A stretch of DNA of 12,340 bases from Candidatus Uhrbacteria bacterium (GTDB lineage Bacteria; Patescibacteriota; Patescibacteriia; CAIXNZ01), in assembly GCA_011046145.1 (NCBI GenBank), contig DSBA01000022.1, positions 1 to 12,340 on the forward strand. The letters are read 5' to 3'. Shown one piece after another: positions 6,197 to 12,338 of this stretch. A program made the position numbers and the translations under genes. Each line of letters starts with the position of its first letter. The first letter of the stretch is position 1. The notes beneath the pieces were generated by a model. The model was given only the letters and a program-made list of their open reading frames with translations, searched no databases and was not told where the DNA came from.

Positions 6197-6233
6197 TTGA
6201 CTCTTAATTTGAAAAATGTTATTTTGTTATAAT
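6197..6233 (+). promoter_or_regulatory. Promoter of the J-domain/VWA unit, double -10 type
   Basis: TTGACT (6197-6202), 17 bases ending in TGT, TATTTT (6220-6225), two bases, then TATAAT (6228-6233). The same geometry occurs at 7999 and 10094. A further TTGACA at 6243-6248, followed by TTTTGCTAAAAT (6250-6261), may add a second start closer to the gene. Confidence 0.5.
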
Positions 6234-6284
6234 CAATGTTTTTTGACAATTTTGCTAAAATAAAAATAATTAAGGAGGTGAGCA

Positions 6285-7082
6285 ATGATTCTATTGCGTT
6301 TGTTGTATTATCTGGCGATTGCCATTTTAGTTTTGCTTTTGTTTTATATGCTTTATTGTTTAATTGAAGATGTTTTTTTTGCCAGCAAAAGCAAGCGGGA
6401 GCGGAATTTTAAGCTGAAAAAATTGCTTTATATCACTTTTACTTCTATTTTGAATACGGTTAAGGCTTTTTTGCATTTTGGCCAGTATGGCCGGCGAAAA
6501 TTAGACCCGGGCAGTGTGGCTATTTCTGCTGCTTGTGACGCTGCTTTAAGAATGACCAAGGATCTTGATCCCGTAGTTAATAAGAAAAAAGAAATTGATG
6601 CTGCAATCAAAGAAACATTAGCAATTCTGGCCAAAGCCAAAGACAATGCTTTGCAGCACGGTTCTCAAGAAGCTTTGGCTTATGTCCAGGAATGCTATCA
6701 GATGCTGACCATGTTTTATAATCAGGAAGATTGGCAGGCTGCCATTACTGAAATTTTTGAGCAAATCAAAGAGATCAGAGAGCAAATGCAGCTGATTGCC
6801 GAAGCAGCAACTTTTGAAGACGCTCAGTCTGGCAGCGGACCTGCCAGCCAAACTCCAGCCCAAAATTATTATGAGATTTTGGGAGTTAGTCAGACAGCTA
6901 GCCCGGCAGAAATAAAAAAAGCTTACCGCGATTTAGTCAGTAAATATCATCCTGATAAATACAGCCATTTGGCCGATGATTTACGGATGCAGGCAGAAGA
7001 ACGTTTTAAATTAATCAACCAAGCTTATCATGTTTTATCTGACCCGCAAAAAAGATCTGATTATAATCAGACTTTAAATTAA
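6285..7082 (+). CDS. Membrane-anchored J-domain (DnaJ-like) protein
   Basis: A class III J-protein expected to recruit DnaK/Hsp70 to a partner at the membrane. One N-terminal helix (about 2-28) is followed by a strongly basic stretch (35-46), so the rest should face the cytoplasm, where DnaK is. Residues 70-180 are helical, with no recognised domain. A Gly/Ser/Pro/Gln linker (about 182-193) leads to a C-terminal J domain (194-265): NYYEILGVS, AEIKKAYRDL, the essential H222-P223-D224, FKLINQAYHVLSDP and RSDYN. There is no zinc-finger or substrate-binding domain, so the helical middle probably picks the client. AAGGAGG lies 6 bases before ATG 6285. The VWA gene starts 10 bases after its stop, so the two form an operon. 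Confidence 0.88.
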   Translation: MILLRLLYYLAIAILVLLLFYMLYCLIEDVFFASKSKRERNFKLKKLLYITFTSILNTVKAFLHFGQYGRRKLDPGSVAISAACDAALRMTKDLDPVVNKKKEIDAAIKETLAILAKAKDNALQHGSQEALAYVQECYQMLTMFYNQEDWQAAITEIFEQIKEIREQMQLIAEAATFEDAQSGSGPASQTPAQNYYEILGVSQTASPAEIKKAYRDLVSKYHPDKYSHLADDLRMQAEERFKLINQAYHVLSDPQKRSDYNQTLN

Positions 7083-7092
7083 GGAGGTTGCT

Positions 7093-7941
7093 ATGGCTGA
7101 TAAAAAAGATGACCACAAGCTGGTTCCCAAAACCGGCCAGTCTGGTTTGGTTAAGTCAGGCGGTGCGCCTGATATTGTGGCGATGCGTAAAAAACTGGGC
7201 AGCAGTTTGCCGATTAAAAGTTCAGGGCTTGGTCAGGTTTCAAAAAATACTTTAATAGCTGACTTACAGGTTTTAATGATGTTTGATATTACTGGCAGCA
7301 TGTTTCCTTATTTTAAACTGGTCCGGGAAAAATTAAAGGAAATTATTGCCAGAATTCAAGCAGACAAAGTCGCTTCTGAATTTGCTGTTTTTGCTTTTCG
7401 TAACCATGGCGATGAAGGCAACTATGAGCAGATTTTTTATACTTCGCCTTTGACCAGTAGCCGCGAAGATCTTTATGCTCATATTGCTGAAATTAAAAAA
7501 GGCGGAGGTGGACAGGACGCCCTGACTTGTATGGAAGAGTGTTTGGAAGCAGCCAATAAATTGCTTTGGCAGCCGCGGGCAGCCAAGGCAGTAGTTATTA
7601 TTGGCGATATGCCGCCGCACGGCGTGATTGATCCAGTCTCTGTTTGCCCCGGCAATATTGATTATCAAGAGGAGATTGATCAGTTAAAAAACAAAGGCGT
7701 GAAGATTTACAGCGTTTACTGCGGTGAAAAGAGCGGGGACGTTGAAATGTTTTTCAAGTTTGCCAGCAAGCAAACTAATGGTAAGTTTTTAAAAATATCT
7801 GAGATTGACATTTTGGCAGAATTGCTGATAGGCATTTGCATGAGAGAGACTGGCCAGCTTAGCCAGTTTTTGGAGGAAGTGCAAAAGAGCAAAAAGTTTA
7901 AGCCTGGGCAGAAGAAAACATTGTTGATGCTTAAAGACTAA
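7093..7941 (+). CDS. VWA (MIDAS) domain protein
   Basis: A 282-residue protein with no signal peptide or membrane helix, so cytoplasmic. A Lys/Gly-rich flexible N terminus (1-50) precedes a von Willebrand A domain (about 57-250). The strand VLMMFDITGSM (60-70) holds the metal-ion-dependent adhesion site residues D65, T67 and S69. GGGGQDALTCMEE (137-149) carries the next MIDAS position, with D142 in place of the usual Thr, and VVIIGDMPPHG (167-177) supplies D172. Such domains bind partner proteins through a bound Mg2+ ion and often act as assembly scaffolds with chaperones or AAA+ ATPases. The C terminus is a helical, Lys-rich tail. A strong site, AAGGAGG, lies 5 bases before the ATG. It is translated with the J-domain protein and followed by a terminator. 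Confidence 0.88.
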   Translation: MADKKDDHKLVPKTGQSGLVKSGGAPDIVAMRKKLGSSLPIKSSGLGQVSKNTLIADLQVLMMFDITGSMFPYFKLVREKLKEIIARIQADKVASEFAVFAFRNHGDEGNYEQIFYTSPLTSSREDLYAHIAEIKKGGGGQDALTCMEECLEAANKLLWQPRAAKAVVIIGDMPPHGVIDPVSVCPGNIDYQEEIDQLKNKGVKIYSVYCGEKSGDVEMFFKFASKQTNGKFLKISEIDILAELLIGICMRETGQLSQFLEEVQKSKKFKPGQKKTLLMLKD

Positions 7942-7952
7942 ATTTAAACAAG

Positions 7953-7977
7953 TGCCTTGAGTTAAAATCTCGGGGCA
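7953..7977 (+). terminator. Terminator after VWA gene
   Basis: TGCCTTGAG (7953-7961) pairs with CTCGGGGCA (7969-7977) using two G-U pairs, with loop TTAAAAT, followed by seven T. Confidence 0.85.
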
Positions 7978-7998
7978 TTTTTTTATTAATTTAAAAAT

Positions 7999-8035
7999 TT
8001 GACAGCATTAGGCGTATTTGCTAAGTTATTATAAT
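7999..8035 (+). promoter_or_regulatory. Promoter of coiled-coil gene 1, double -10 type
   Basis: TTGACA (7999-8004), a 17-base gap ending in TTTGC, TAAGTT (8022-8027), two bases, then TATAAT (8030-8035). Bases 8017-8056 match 10112-10151 at 37 of 40 positions, so the initiation region and early leader are shared with the transglutaminase unit. Confidence 0.7.
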
Positions 8036-8074
8036 CTGCGTTCTTTGAAAAAATAAATAAAAAGGAGGCGCACC

Positions 8075-8866
8075 ATGGATTATTTGATTGGATTGTCTGG
8101 CTACCTTTATGTGATATTTTTATGGTTGGCTATTGTTTCCCTTTTTTTATTTATATGTGTAGTTATACATTCTATTTTTACTAAAAAGATTGACGACGAA
8201 GAAATCTTGCCGATGTTGTTTTTTTTTCTTTTCATGGTGGCGTTTGGTTTATCAGCTTATGGATTAAGCGGCCCGGCTGGCAAAAAACCTTGTTTAAAAC
8301 AAAAGTGTAATGCTATTGTTAATTTTATCAATCCTTTTAAAAAATCAGAATTAAGCCATTTAGATGTTGAATCCACAGAGTTAGAATCTGGTCAGCTAAA
8401 AATGAAATTGTTGGAAGTTAAAGATACGCGGTTAGAGCTTAGTGAGAAAAAAGAGAGAGCTGAAAATTTGATTAGCTATTATCAAAACGGCATTGCTGAA
8501 GTCAGGCGAGAAATCCTAATAACTAAAAGGCAGAAAAAGATTGATGATTTTGCTCACGCGCGGTCTGATCAGGAAATAATCAATGCATTGACATTAATTC
8601 AGCGCCGTAAAGCTTATATTGCAGAATTGGAAAATGTAATTAGGACATTAGTCGAGGCTATTAATGAGTTGGATTTTTTGGAGAAAACCACTAAAGATGA
8701 TTTGATGATGGGTATGGTTTTTAATAAGGAAGAACTGGATAAGCTAAGAAAAAAAATAGATCAGGTAATTGCTAAATATGATTTTAGCGCAAGAGATTTG
8801 GTGATTAATATTGATCCTGAAAAACAGATTCCTTTGGATCAAATTTGGGAGGAGATTAATCAATAA
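8075..8866 (+). CDS. Two-helix membrane protein with coiled-coil and C-terminal IWEEI domain (paralog 1)
   Basis: No known family is recognised. Two membrane helices (about 10-34 and 46-65) are followed by a short basic segment with a C73-x4-C78 pair. Residues about 95-235 form a long charged helical, coiled-coil-like region. The C terminus ends in LVINIDPEKQIPLDQIWEEI (242-261). The region from 172 to the end is clearly related to residues 265-356 of the next gene's product: both contain LIQ-x-x-KAYIA-x-LE, then ELDFLE or ELQYLE, and both finish with a (V/I)DP...QIWEEI motif. The basic stretch after helix 2 suggests that the coiled coil faces the cytoplasm. AAGGAGG lies 6 bases before ATG 8075. 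The gene has its own promoter and terminator, so it is a one-gene unit. Confidence 0.8.
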   Translation: MDYLIGLSGYLYVIFLWLAIVSLFLFICVVIHSIFTKKIDDEEILPMLFFFLFMVAFGLSAYGLSGPAGKKPCLKQKCNAIVNFINPFKKSELSHLDVESTELESGQLKMKLLEVKDTRLELSEKKERAENLISYYQNGIAEVRREILITKRQKKIDDFAHARSDQEIINALTLIQRRKAYIAELENVIRTLVEAINELDFLEKTTKDDLMMGMVFNKEELDKLRKKIDQVIAKYDFSARDLVINIDPEKQIPLDQIWEEINQ

Positions 8867-8873
8867 ACGTGTT

Positions 8874-8897
8874 AAGAGCGTCTGCTGAGGCGCTCTT
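8874..8897 (+). terminator. Terminator after coiled-coil gene 1
   Basis: AAGAGCGTCT (8874-8883) pairs with AGGCGCTCTT (8888-8897) with one G-U pair and loop GCTG, followed by a T-run that leads straight into the next TTGACA. Confidence 0.9.
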
Positions 8898-8903
8898 TTT
8901 TAT

Positions 8904-8932
8904 TTGACATTTTAAGCCTGGTTTGTTAAGTT
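8904..8932 (+). promoter_or_regulatory. Promoter of coiled-coil gene 2
   Basis: TTGACA (8904-8909), 17 bases ending in TTTGT, then TAAGTT (8927-8932). The second -10 slot (8935-8940) reads GATAGA instead of TATAAT, so this copy keeps only the first -10. It starts seven bases after the terminator stem of the previous gene. Confidence 0.6.
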
Positions 8933-8981
8933 TGGATAGAGGTTGAACTTTGACAAATTGAGAAATAAAGGAGGGACTGTG

Positions 8982-10058
8982 ATGACTAATTTCCTGGGTT
9001 GTTTTTTTACAATCGCAAGCCTTTTGGGTTTTTTTACTATGCTTTTTTCCTTTTGTAAAAAAGTGATCATTAATTATGATCGAGATGAAAATGACATCTT
9101 TTCCTTATTGGCAGTACTGCTGATTTTACATGTATTTCCAATTTATTTTTTGAATGATAAATTCGGTCTGGATTTGCTGAATTGGGAATGGGGCATAGCT
9201 CTGCTGGCTGGGCCGGCTTTGGCACTTTTGCTCTGGCTTTATTACTGGATTTTTGCTCAGAGTCGGAGTGATGGCGCGTTTACTTTACTGAATGTATCTT
9301 ATTATTTACTTTTGCTGATGCTGGGATCTGCTTTGGCATTTTTTCCCTTATACTATTTTTTAAGAATGATTGACAAAACCATTGATTGGCAGCATTTAAA
9401 CTATTTATTGATAGCTGTAACTTTGCTTTTTAATGTTTTAGTCTGCCTTATTTTTTCATTAAGGCTCAATTTTGAGGCTAAAAAATATTTCTGGGCTATA
9501 ATAATTGCCGTGATTGGTTTAGTTTCTCTTGTTGCGCCTTTTATCTTGGTCGGCAAAGTCTTTTGGCACAGGAGTCTTGATCTTGAAGGAAAAATTATTG
9601 AACTGCAGAATCTGCAGCAAGAACTTATTCAGAAAAGGGATCAGGTCAATGACCTGATTAAAGTTTATCAGGAGGAAATAACTATCTTGAGCGAAGAAAT
9701 TCGCCAGGATAGCCGGGCGGTTGGAGTAAATATTTTTAACCAGGCGCAGAATCATCAGCGCATTGTTTTAGATCTTAAATTGATTCAAATGCAAAAGGCT
9801 TATATTGCCAAGCTGGAAGAAACTAATAGCCGTTTGCAAAATGGGATTTACGAATTGCAGTATCTCGAACGCCAGGCTAGAATTGATTTGAAGATTTACG
9901 AGATATTGCCGGATGATGAGGTTAGGGAGATGATTTTCAATATAAACAAAACCATTAATCTCTATATGCCGGAAGCTAAGGAATTAGTCTTGGAAGTTGA
10001 TCCTGCTATGATGCCAAGCCAGGAACAAATTTGGGAGGAGATCTTCCGTGGTGAATAA
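8982..10058 (+). CDS. Six-helix membrane protein with coiled-coil and C-terminal IWEEI domain (paralog 2)
   Basis: 358 residues from ATG 8982, chosen because AAAGGAGGG lies directly upstream; a TTG at 8943 in the same frame would add 13 residues but lies before that site. About six membrane helices (roughly 4-24, 39-57, 70-91, 103-127, 139-160, 168-192) are followed by a long coiled-coil-like region (about 198-300). The end is LVLEVD...QIWEEI (335-354). The coiled-coil/C-terminal half is paralogous to the preceding gene's product, while the membrane part is different and three times larger. No known family is recognised. The two proteins may pair through their coiled coils. The gene has its own promoter and terminator. 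Confidence 0.8.
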   Translation: MTNFLGCFFTIASLLGFFTMLFSFCKKVIINYDRDENDIFSLLAVLLILHVFPIYFLNDKFGLDLLNWEWGIALLAGPALALLLWLYYWIFAQSRSDGAFTLLNVSYYLLLLMLGSALAFFPLYYFLRMIDKTIDWQHLNYLLIAVTLLFNVLVCLIFSLRLNFEAKKYFWAIIIAVIGLVSLVAPFILVGKVFWHRSLDLEGKIIELQNLQQELIQKRDQVNDLIKVYQEEITILSEEIRQDSRAVGVNIFNQAQNHQRIVLDLKLIQMQKAYIAKLEETNSRLQNGIYELQYLERQARIDLKIYEILPDDEVREMIFNINKTINLYMPEAKELVLEVDPAMMPSQEQIWEEIFRGE

Positions 10059-10061
10059 ACT

Positions 10062-10090
10062 AAAAGCGCCCCAATTGCGGGGGCGTTTTT
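10062..10090 (+). terminator. Terminator after coiled-coil gene 2
   Basis: AAAAGCGCCCC (10062-10072) pairs with GGGGCGTTTTT (10080-10090) with one G-U pair and a 7-base loop, followed by further T. The next TTGACA begins four bases later. Confidence 0.9.
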
Positions 10091-10093
10091 TAT

Positions 10094-10130
10094 TTGACAT
10101 TTTTTTATCGTTTTGCTAAGTTATTATAAT
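10094..10130 (+). promoter_or_regulatory. Promoter of the transglutaminase unit, double -10 type
   Basis: TTGACA (10094-10099), 17 bases ending in TTTGC, TAAGTT (10117-10122), two bases, then TATAAT (10125-10130). The stretch 10112-10151 is almost identical to 8017-8056 and extends past the likely start site into the leader, up to the AT-rich run before the ribosome-binding site. Confidence 0.7.
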
Positions 10131-10170
10131 ATACGTCCTTTGAAAAAATAACCAAAAGGGAGGTGCTTTA

Positions 10171-11040
10171 ATGATAATTGTTGAGGCAATTGTGTTTTTA
10201 ATTTTAATTTTCGTCTTGATTTTTTTGCTTTATTTTTTAATCCAAGAATTTAAAGAAAATTACAAGACAAATAAGGGCAGCAATAATCCGCTTTTAGCTA
10301 TAATGAAATCGGCTAATAAAGCAATGGAAAACGTGGGCGGTTATTTGCGGCAAGGCAGGGATGCGGTAGCCAATCCTGTTGCTCAAATTGATGACGATTT
10401 GTTTATAGAAGGCCGGAATTTTCTGAAAAATTTTGAAGAATTAAAGAAGCAGATAGGGGGTATTATTAGGGGAGTTGATGATTTATTTAATTACCCTTTG
10501 CTGGCTAATTTATTGGCTTCTGTGAGTCCTGACAGCGAGAAGAAATTTGGTAAAATATCAGGCAGTTATGCTTATATTATTTCCGAAGATAACGAGCATC
10601 CTTTCCAGATAAATTCATTAATCAGCCAGACAGCGCAAAAAATTGTGGCTGGCAAGACCGGTGATAAAGCCAAGTCAGAAGCGCTTTATGACTGGTTCTT
10701 GGCGACGATTATTTATGGCGATAAAAAACGCAAAAGCCATAAAGCCGGTTACCGGACTGCCATGGAAGTTTTTGCTGACCGGGAAGGTGTTTGCGGAGAA
10801 ATGGCAGTTTTATATGTTGTCATGGCGCGCAGTGTCGGCCTGGCAGCCAATTATGTTTCTGTTTTTACTGATTGTAAGGGTGAAGACGTGAAGCATGCCT
10901 GCGCTGCGATTAAGCTAGGACAAAAACAATTCCTAATTGATCCGGCTTATGCTACCTTTGGCATTAAACATAAAAAATACAAGGTTTTGACAGATAAGGA
11001 AGCAGTGCCTCATTTCAAAAAAATGCGGGCAAATCAGTAA
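10171..11040 (+). CDS. Membrane-anchored transglutaminase-like (papain-fold) protein
   Basis: One N-terminal membrane helix (about 3-24) has no positive charge before it and several lysines after it, so the main body probably faces the cytoplasm. Residues 30-115 are mostly helical. The transglutaminase-like core covers about 145-265: KSEALYDWFLATIIYGD (helix), then REGVCGEMAVLYVVMARSVG with catalytic C208, H242 in DVKHACAAI, and D257 in FLIDPAY. This Cys-His-Asp triad is complete. In bacteria such domains usually act as cysteine proteases or amidases rather than cross-linkers. The likely target is a protein in the same locus or the cell envelope; this is unproven. AGGGAGG lies 7 bases before ATG 10171. 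It is the first gene of a three-gene unit. Confidence 0.85.
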   Translation: MIIVEAIVFLILIFVLIFLLYFLIQEFKENYKTNKGSNNPLLAIMKSANKAMENVGGYLRQGRDAVANPVAQIDDDLFIEGRNFLKNFEELKKQIGGIIRGVDDLFNYPLLANLLASVSPDSEKKFGKISGSYAYIISEDNEHPFQINSLISQTAQKIVAGKTGDKAKSEALYDWFLATIIYGDKKRKSHKAGYRTAMEVFADREGVCGEMAVLYVVMARSVGLAANYVSVFTDCKGEDVKHACAAIKLGQKQFLIDPAYATFGIKHKKYKVLTDKEAVPHFKKMRANQ

Positions 11041-11084
11041 TTAGGTAAAATGCATTTTTTTATGAAAAACAAAGGAGGTAGATC

Positions 11085-11906
11085 ATGCATCCCCCCAAAA
11101 GGAAAATAGTTAAAAGCGTTGTTTTGATCATTTTGATTTTGTGTGTTTTGGGCGCGATTATTTATTTCCGCCATGCGTTGTCATTGATTTTGGTGATTCC
11201 TTATTTTGCCGGTAAACTGCAAAATTTAGGAGTTAATCCTTATCTTGCTTACTCAATTGCTTTGCCTTTGGCCTTGATCGTGATTTATTCTTTATCCCTT
11301 GTTTTCTCAAGAGATAAAGAAAAACGTAAAAGCGGCTATATTCTTAGCGTGTCCCTTTTCACTGCCTGGTGCTTGACTCTTTATTTTATTACCAGGGATT
11401 ATCATTTTGATCCCAAAACAGGAGAGGCCGTAATTTGTTTTGCAGTCACGCCGCAGGGCTATGAAAAAGTACCTTGTGACTGGAAATACCATCCGATTTA
11501 CGCCACAATTGTTTTTCCTGCCAACCCTGATTTGGTTTTGGCTAAGCAAATGCAGAAAAAAGGCTATCCGCAATTTGCCACTTTGACGCCGCATATGAAT
11601 ATGCGCTGGTTTACTCCAGATGGCCGGCCCCTGGTCTGGTATTACCAGGATAAAGAAACCGGGAGAATTGATCTTTTTCCTTACCCGGGTATTCATCCTC
11701 AGTATGGTGTGGAGCTTTTGCCAGTCAATTACACTATTGTTAGGGAAGTACTGCGTAGTCTGGCTGAAAGACAACCGGAAAAATTACATGTTCATAGCAG
11801 TTCAAAACAGCCAAGTGAGCAGTCAGTTAACGAGCAGGAATCATCGCTTAAAGCTTTACGCGAACTTTCGGAAACCTTGGAATTACTCAAACCAATATCG
11901 AGGTAA
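11085..11906 (+). CDS. Multi-helix membrane protein with internally repeated C-terminal domain
   Basis: A positive N terminus (KRKIVK) precedes at least three membrane helices (about 11-27, 53-74, 84-103; a weaker hydrophobic stretch at 31-46). The RDKEKRK loop (76-82) should be cytoplasmic, which would put the C-terminal domain outside. Residues 105-215 carry two similar units: F108-D-P-x-T-G then G125-Y...H136-P-I-Y, and F176-T-P-D-G then G193-R...H204-P-Q-Y. The second unit (RPLVWYYQDKETGRIDLF, then GIHPQYGVELLPV) resembles a 'WYY..dG.ielf..pG.HP.tG..L.pv' motif that I recall from uncharacterised bacterial proteins. The last 40 residues are polar and low in complexity. AAGGAGG lies 6 bases before ATG 11085. 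The gap from the transglutaminase gene is 44 bases, so the two are probably one operon. Confidence 0.65.
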   Translation: MHPPKRKIVKSVVLIILILCVLGAIIYFRHALSLILVIPYFAGKLQNLGVNPYLAYSIALPLALIVIYSLSLVFSRDKEKRKSGYILSVSLFTAWCLTLYFITRDYHFDPKTGEAVICFAVTPQGYEKVPCDWKYHPIYATIVFPANPDLVLAKQMQKKGYPQFATLTPHMNMRWFTPDGRPLVWYYQDKETGRIDLFPYPGIHPQYGVELLPVNYTIVREVLRSLAERQPEKLHVHSSSKQPSEQSVNEQESSLKALRELSETLELLKPISR

Positions 11907-11921
11907 GCAAGGAGGTGGATG

Positions 11922-12143
11922 ATGACCAATCTGGACAGAGAAAAAAAGGTCGCTTTAGTTTTGATGAGCGTGTCTCTGGGGCTTCAGGTGCTTTGCCTGA
12001 TGTTTATCTGGAACCCTGACAAATTCCATGAAAACTGGGACAAGTTCAAGAATACCCTGGCTGGTTACAAAAATCGCATCAAAAACAAAGTCAAAGGTGA
12101 TTCAGCGGCTGGTCAAGATGTTGCGGACACCAGTGATAACTAA
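11922..12143 (+). CDS. Small single-helix membrane protein (73 aa)
   Basis: One membrane helix (about 9-29), a Trp/Lys-rich amphipathic segment (30-60) and a short acidic tail. No family is recognised. Two ATGs stand side by side at 11919 and 11922. The second is preferred because AAGGAGG (11909-11915) is then 6 bases away, as in the other genes of this block; from the first ATG the gap would be only 3. It starts 15 bases after the previous stop, is the last gene of its unit, and is followed by a terminator. Small helix proteins of this sort often stabilise a membrane complex, which is inference here. Confidence 0.75.
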   Translation: MTNLDREKKVALVLMSVSLGLQVLCLMFIWNPDKFHENWDKFKNTLAGYKNRIKNKVKGDSAAGQDVADTSDN

Positions 12144-12160
12144 TGCTTGTAAAATTTTTC

Positions 12161-12191
12161 AAACTGTCCTACTTAATAGGTGGGGCAGTTT
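12161..12191 (+). terminator. Terminator after the transglutaminase unit
   Basis: AAACTG (12161-12166) pairs with CAGTTT (12186-12191). The stem continues inward through TCCTACTT and GGTGGGG with several G-U pairs to a 3-base loop, about 14 pairs in all, followed by T. Confidence 0.8.
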
Positions 12192-12208
12192 TTAAATTGT
12201 AGTTTTAT

Positions 12209-12237
12209 TTGACAAAGAATGTTACAATTGCAGCAAT
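12209..12237 (+). promoter_or_regulatory. Possible promoter at right edge (TTGACA with weak -10)
   Basis: TTGACA (12209-12214) follows a terminator in the same TTTTATTTGACA setting as at 8904 and 10094. Seventeen bases later AGCAAT (12232-12237), preceded by TTGC, fills the -10 slot but is a poor match. If used, transcription would begin near 12244, at the foot of the hairpin that follows. Confidence 0.3.
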
Positions 12238-12338
12238 TAGGGTTACCTTCTGGGTTTCGTTCTCATGTGATATGGTGGGAAGAATATTTAAAAAATAACT
12301 TCCACAAACCATATGAGGACAAGAAATACCCAAGGTGA
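12219..12338 (+). CDS. Possible 39-aa small protein (uncertain)
   Basis: A short frame from ATG 12219 to TGA 12336-12338 encodes MLQLQQLGLPSGFR and then a Trp-containing SHVIWWEEYLKNNFHKPY stretch. The composition is protein-like, but no family is recognised and there is no Shine-Dalgarno site. The same bases form a long hairpin, and the nearest promoter would start transcription inside the frame. It could be chance, a degraded gene fragment or a real small protein. Confidence 0.2.
   Translation: MLQLQQLGLPSGFRSHVIWWEEYLKNNFHKPYEDKKYPR
12245..12336 (+). ncRNA. Long imperfect hairpin, candidate structured RNA
   Basis: Stacked complementary blocks run over 92 bases: ACCTT/AAGGT (12245-12249, 12332-12336), GGGT/ACCC (12252-12255, 12328-12331), TTC/GAA (12256-12258, 12323-12325), GTTCTCAT/ATGAGGAC with one G-U (12259-12266, 12313-12320), ATGGT/ACCAT (12272-12276, 12308-12312), GGAAG/CTTCC (12278-12282, 12299-12303) and TATTT/AAATA (12285-12289, 12293-12297). 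Small bulges separate them. It does not resemble a terminator (no T-run). It may be a small RNA, a leader structure or a palindromic mobile-element relic; the window ends too soon to tell. Confidence 0.4.

Noticed and set aside
8943..8981. TTG start for the second coiled-coil gene
   Set aside because: The strong AAAGGAGGG site lies downstream of it and points to ATG 8982.
11047..11058. AAAATGCATTTT palindrome between the transglutaminase gene and the next gene
   Set aside because: Stem is short and all A/T outside the centre; too weak to be called a terminator or attenuator.
11307..11774. Long open frame on the - strand (155 codons)
   Set aside because: It lies inside a gene with its own Shine-Dalgarno site, membrane helices and operon setting; no start signal or family on the - strand.
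11919..11921. First of two adjacent ATGs as start of the small membrane protein
   Set aside because: Only 3 bases from the Shine-Dalgarno site; the second ATG has the 6-base spacing seen in the other genes of this block.
11620..11922. Open frame of 100 codons on the + strand
   Set aside because: It overlaps the repeated-domain gene in another frame and has no ribosome-binding site or protein-like pattern.
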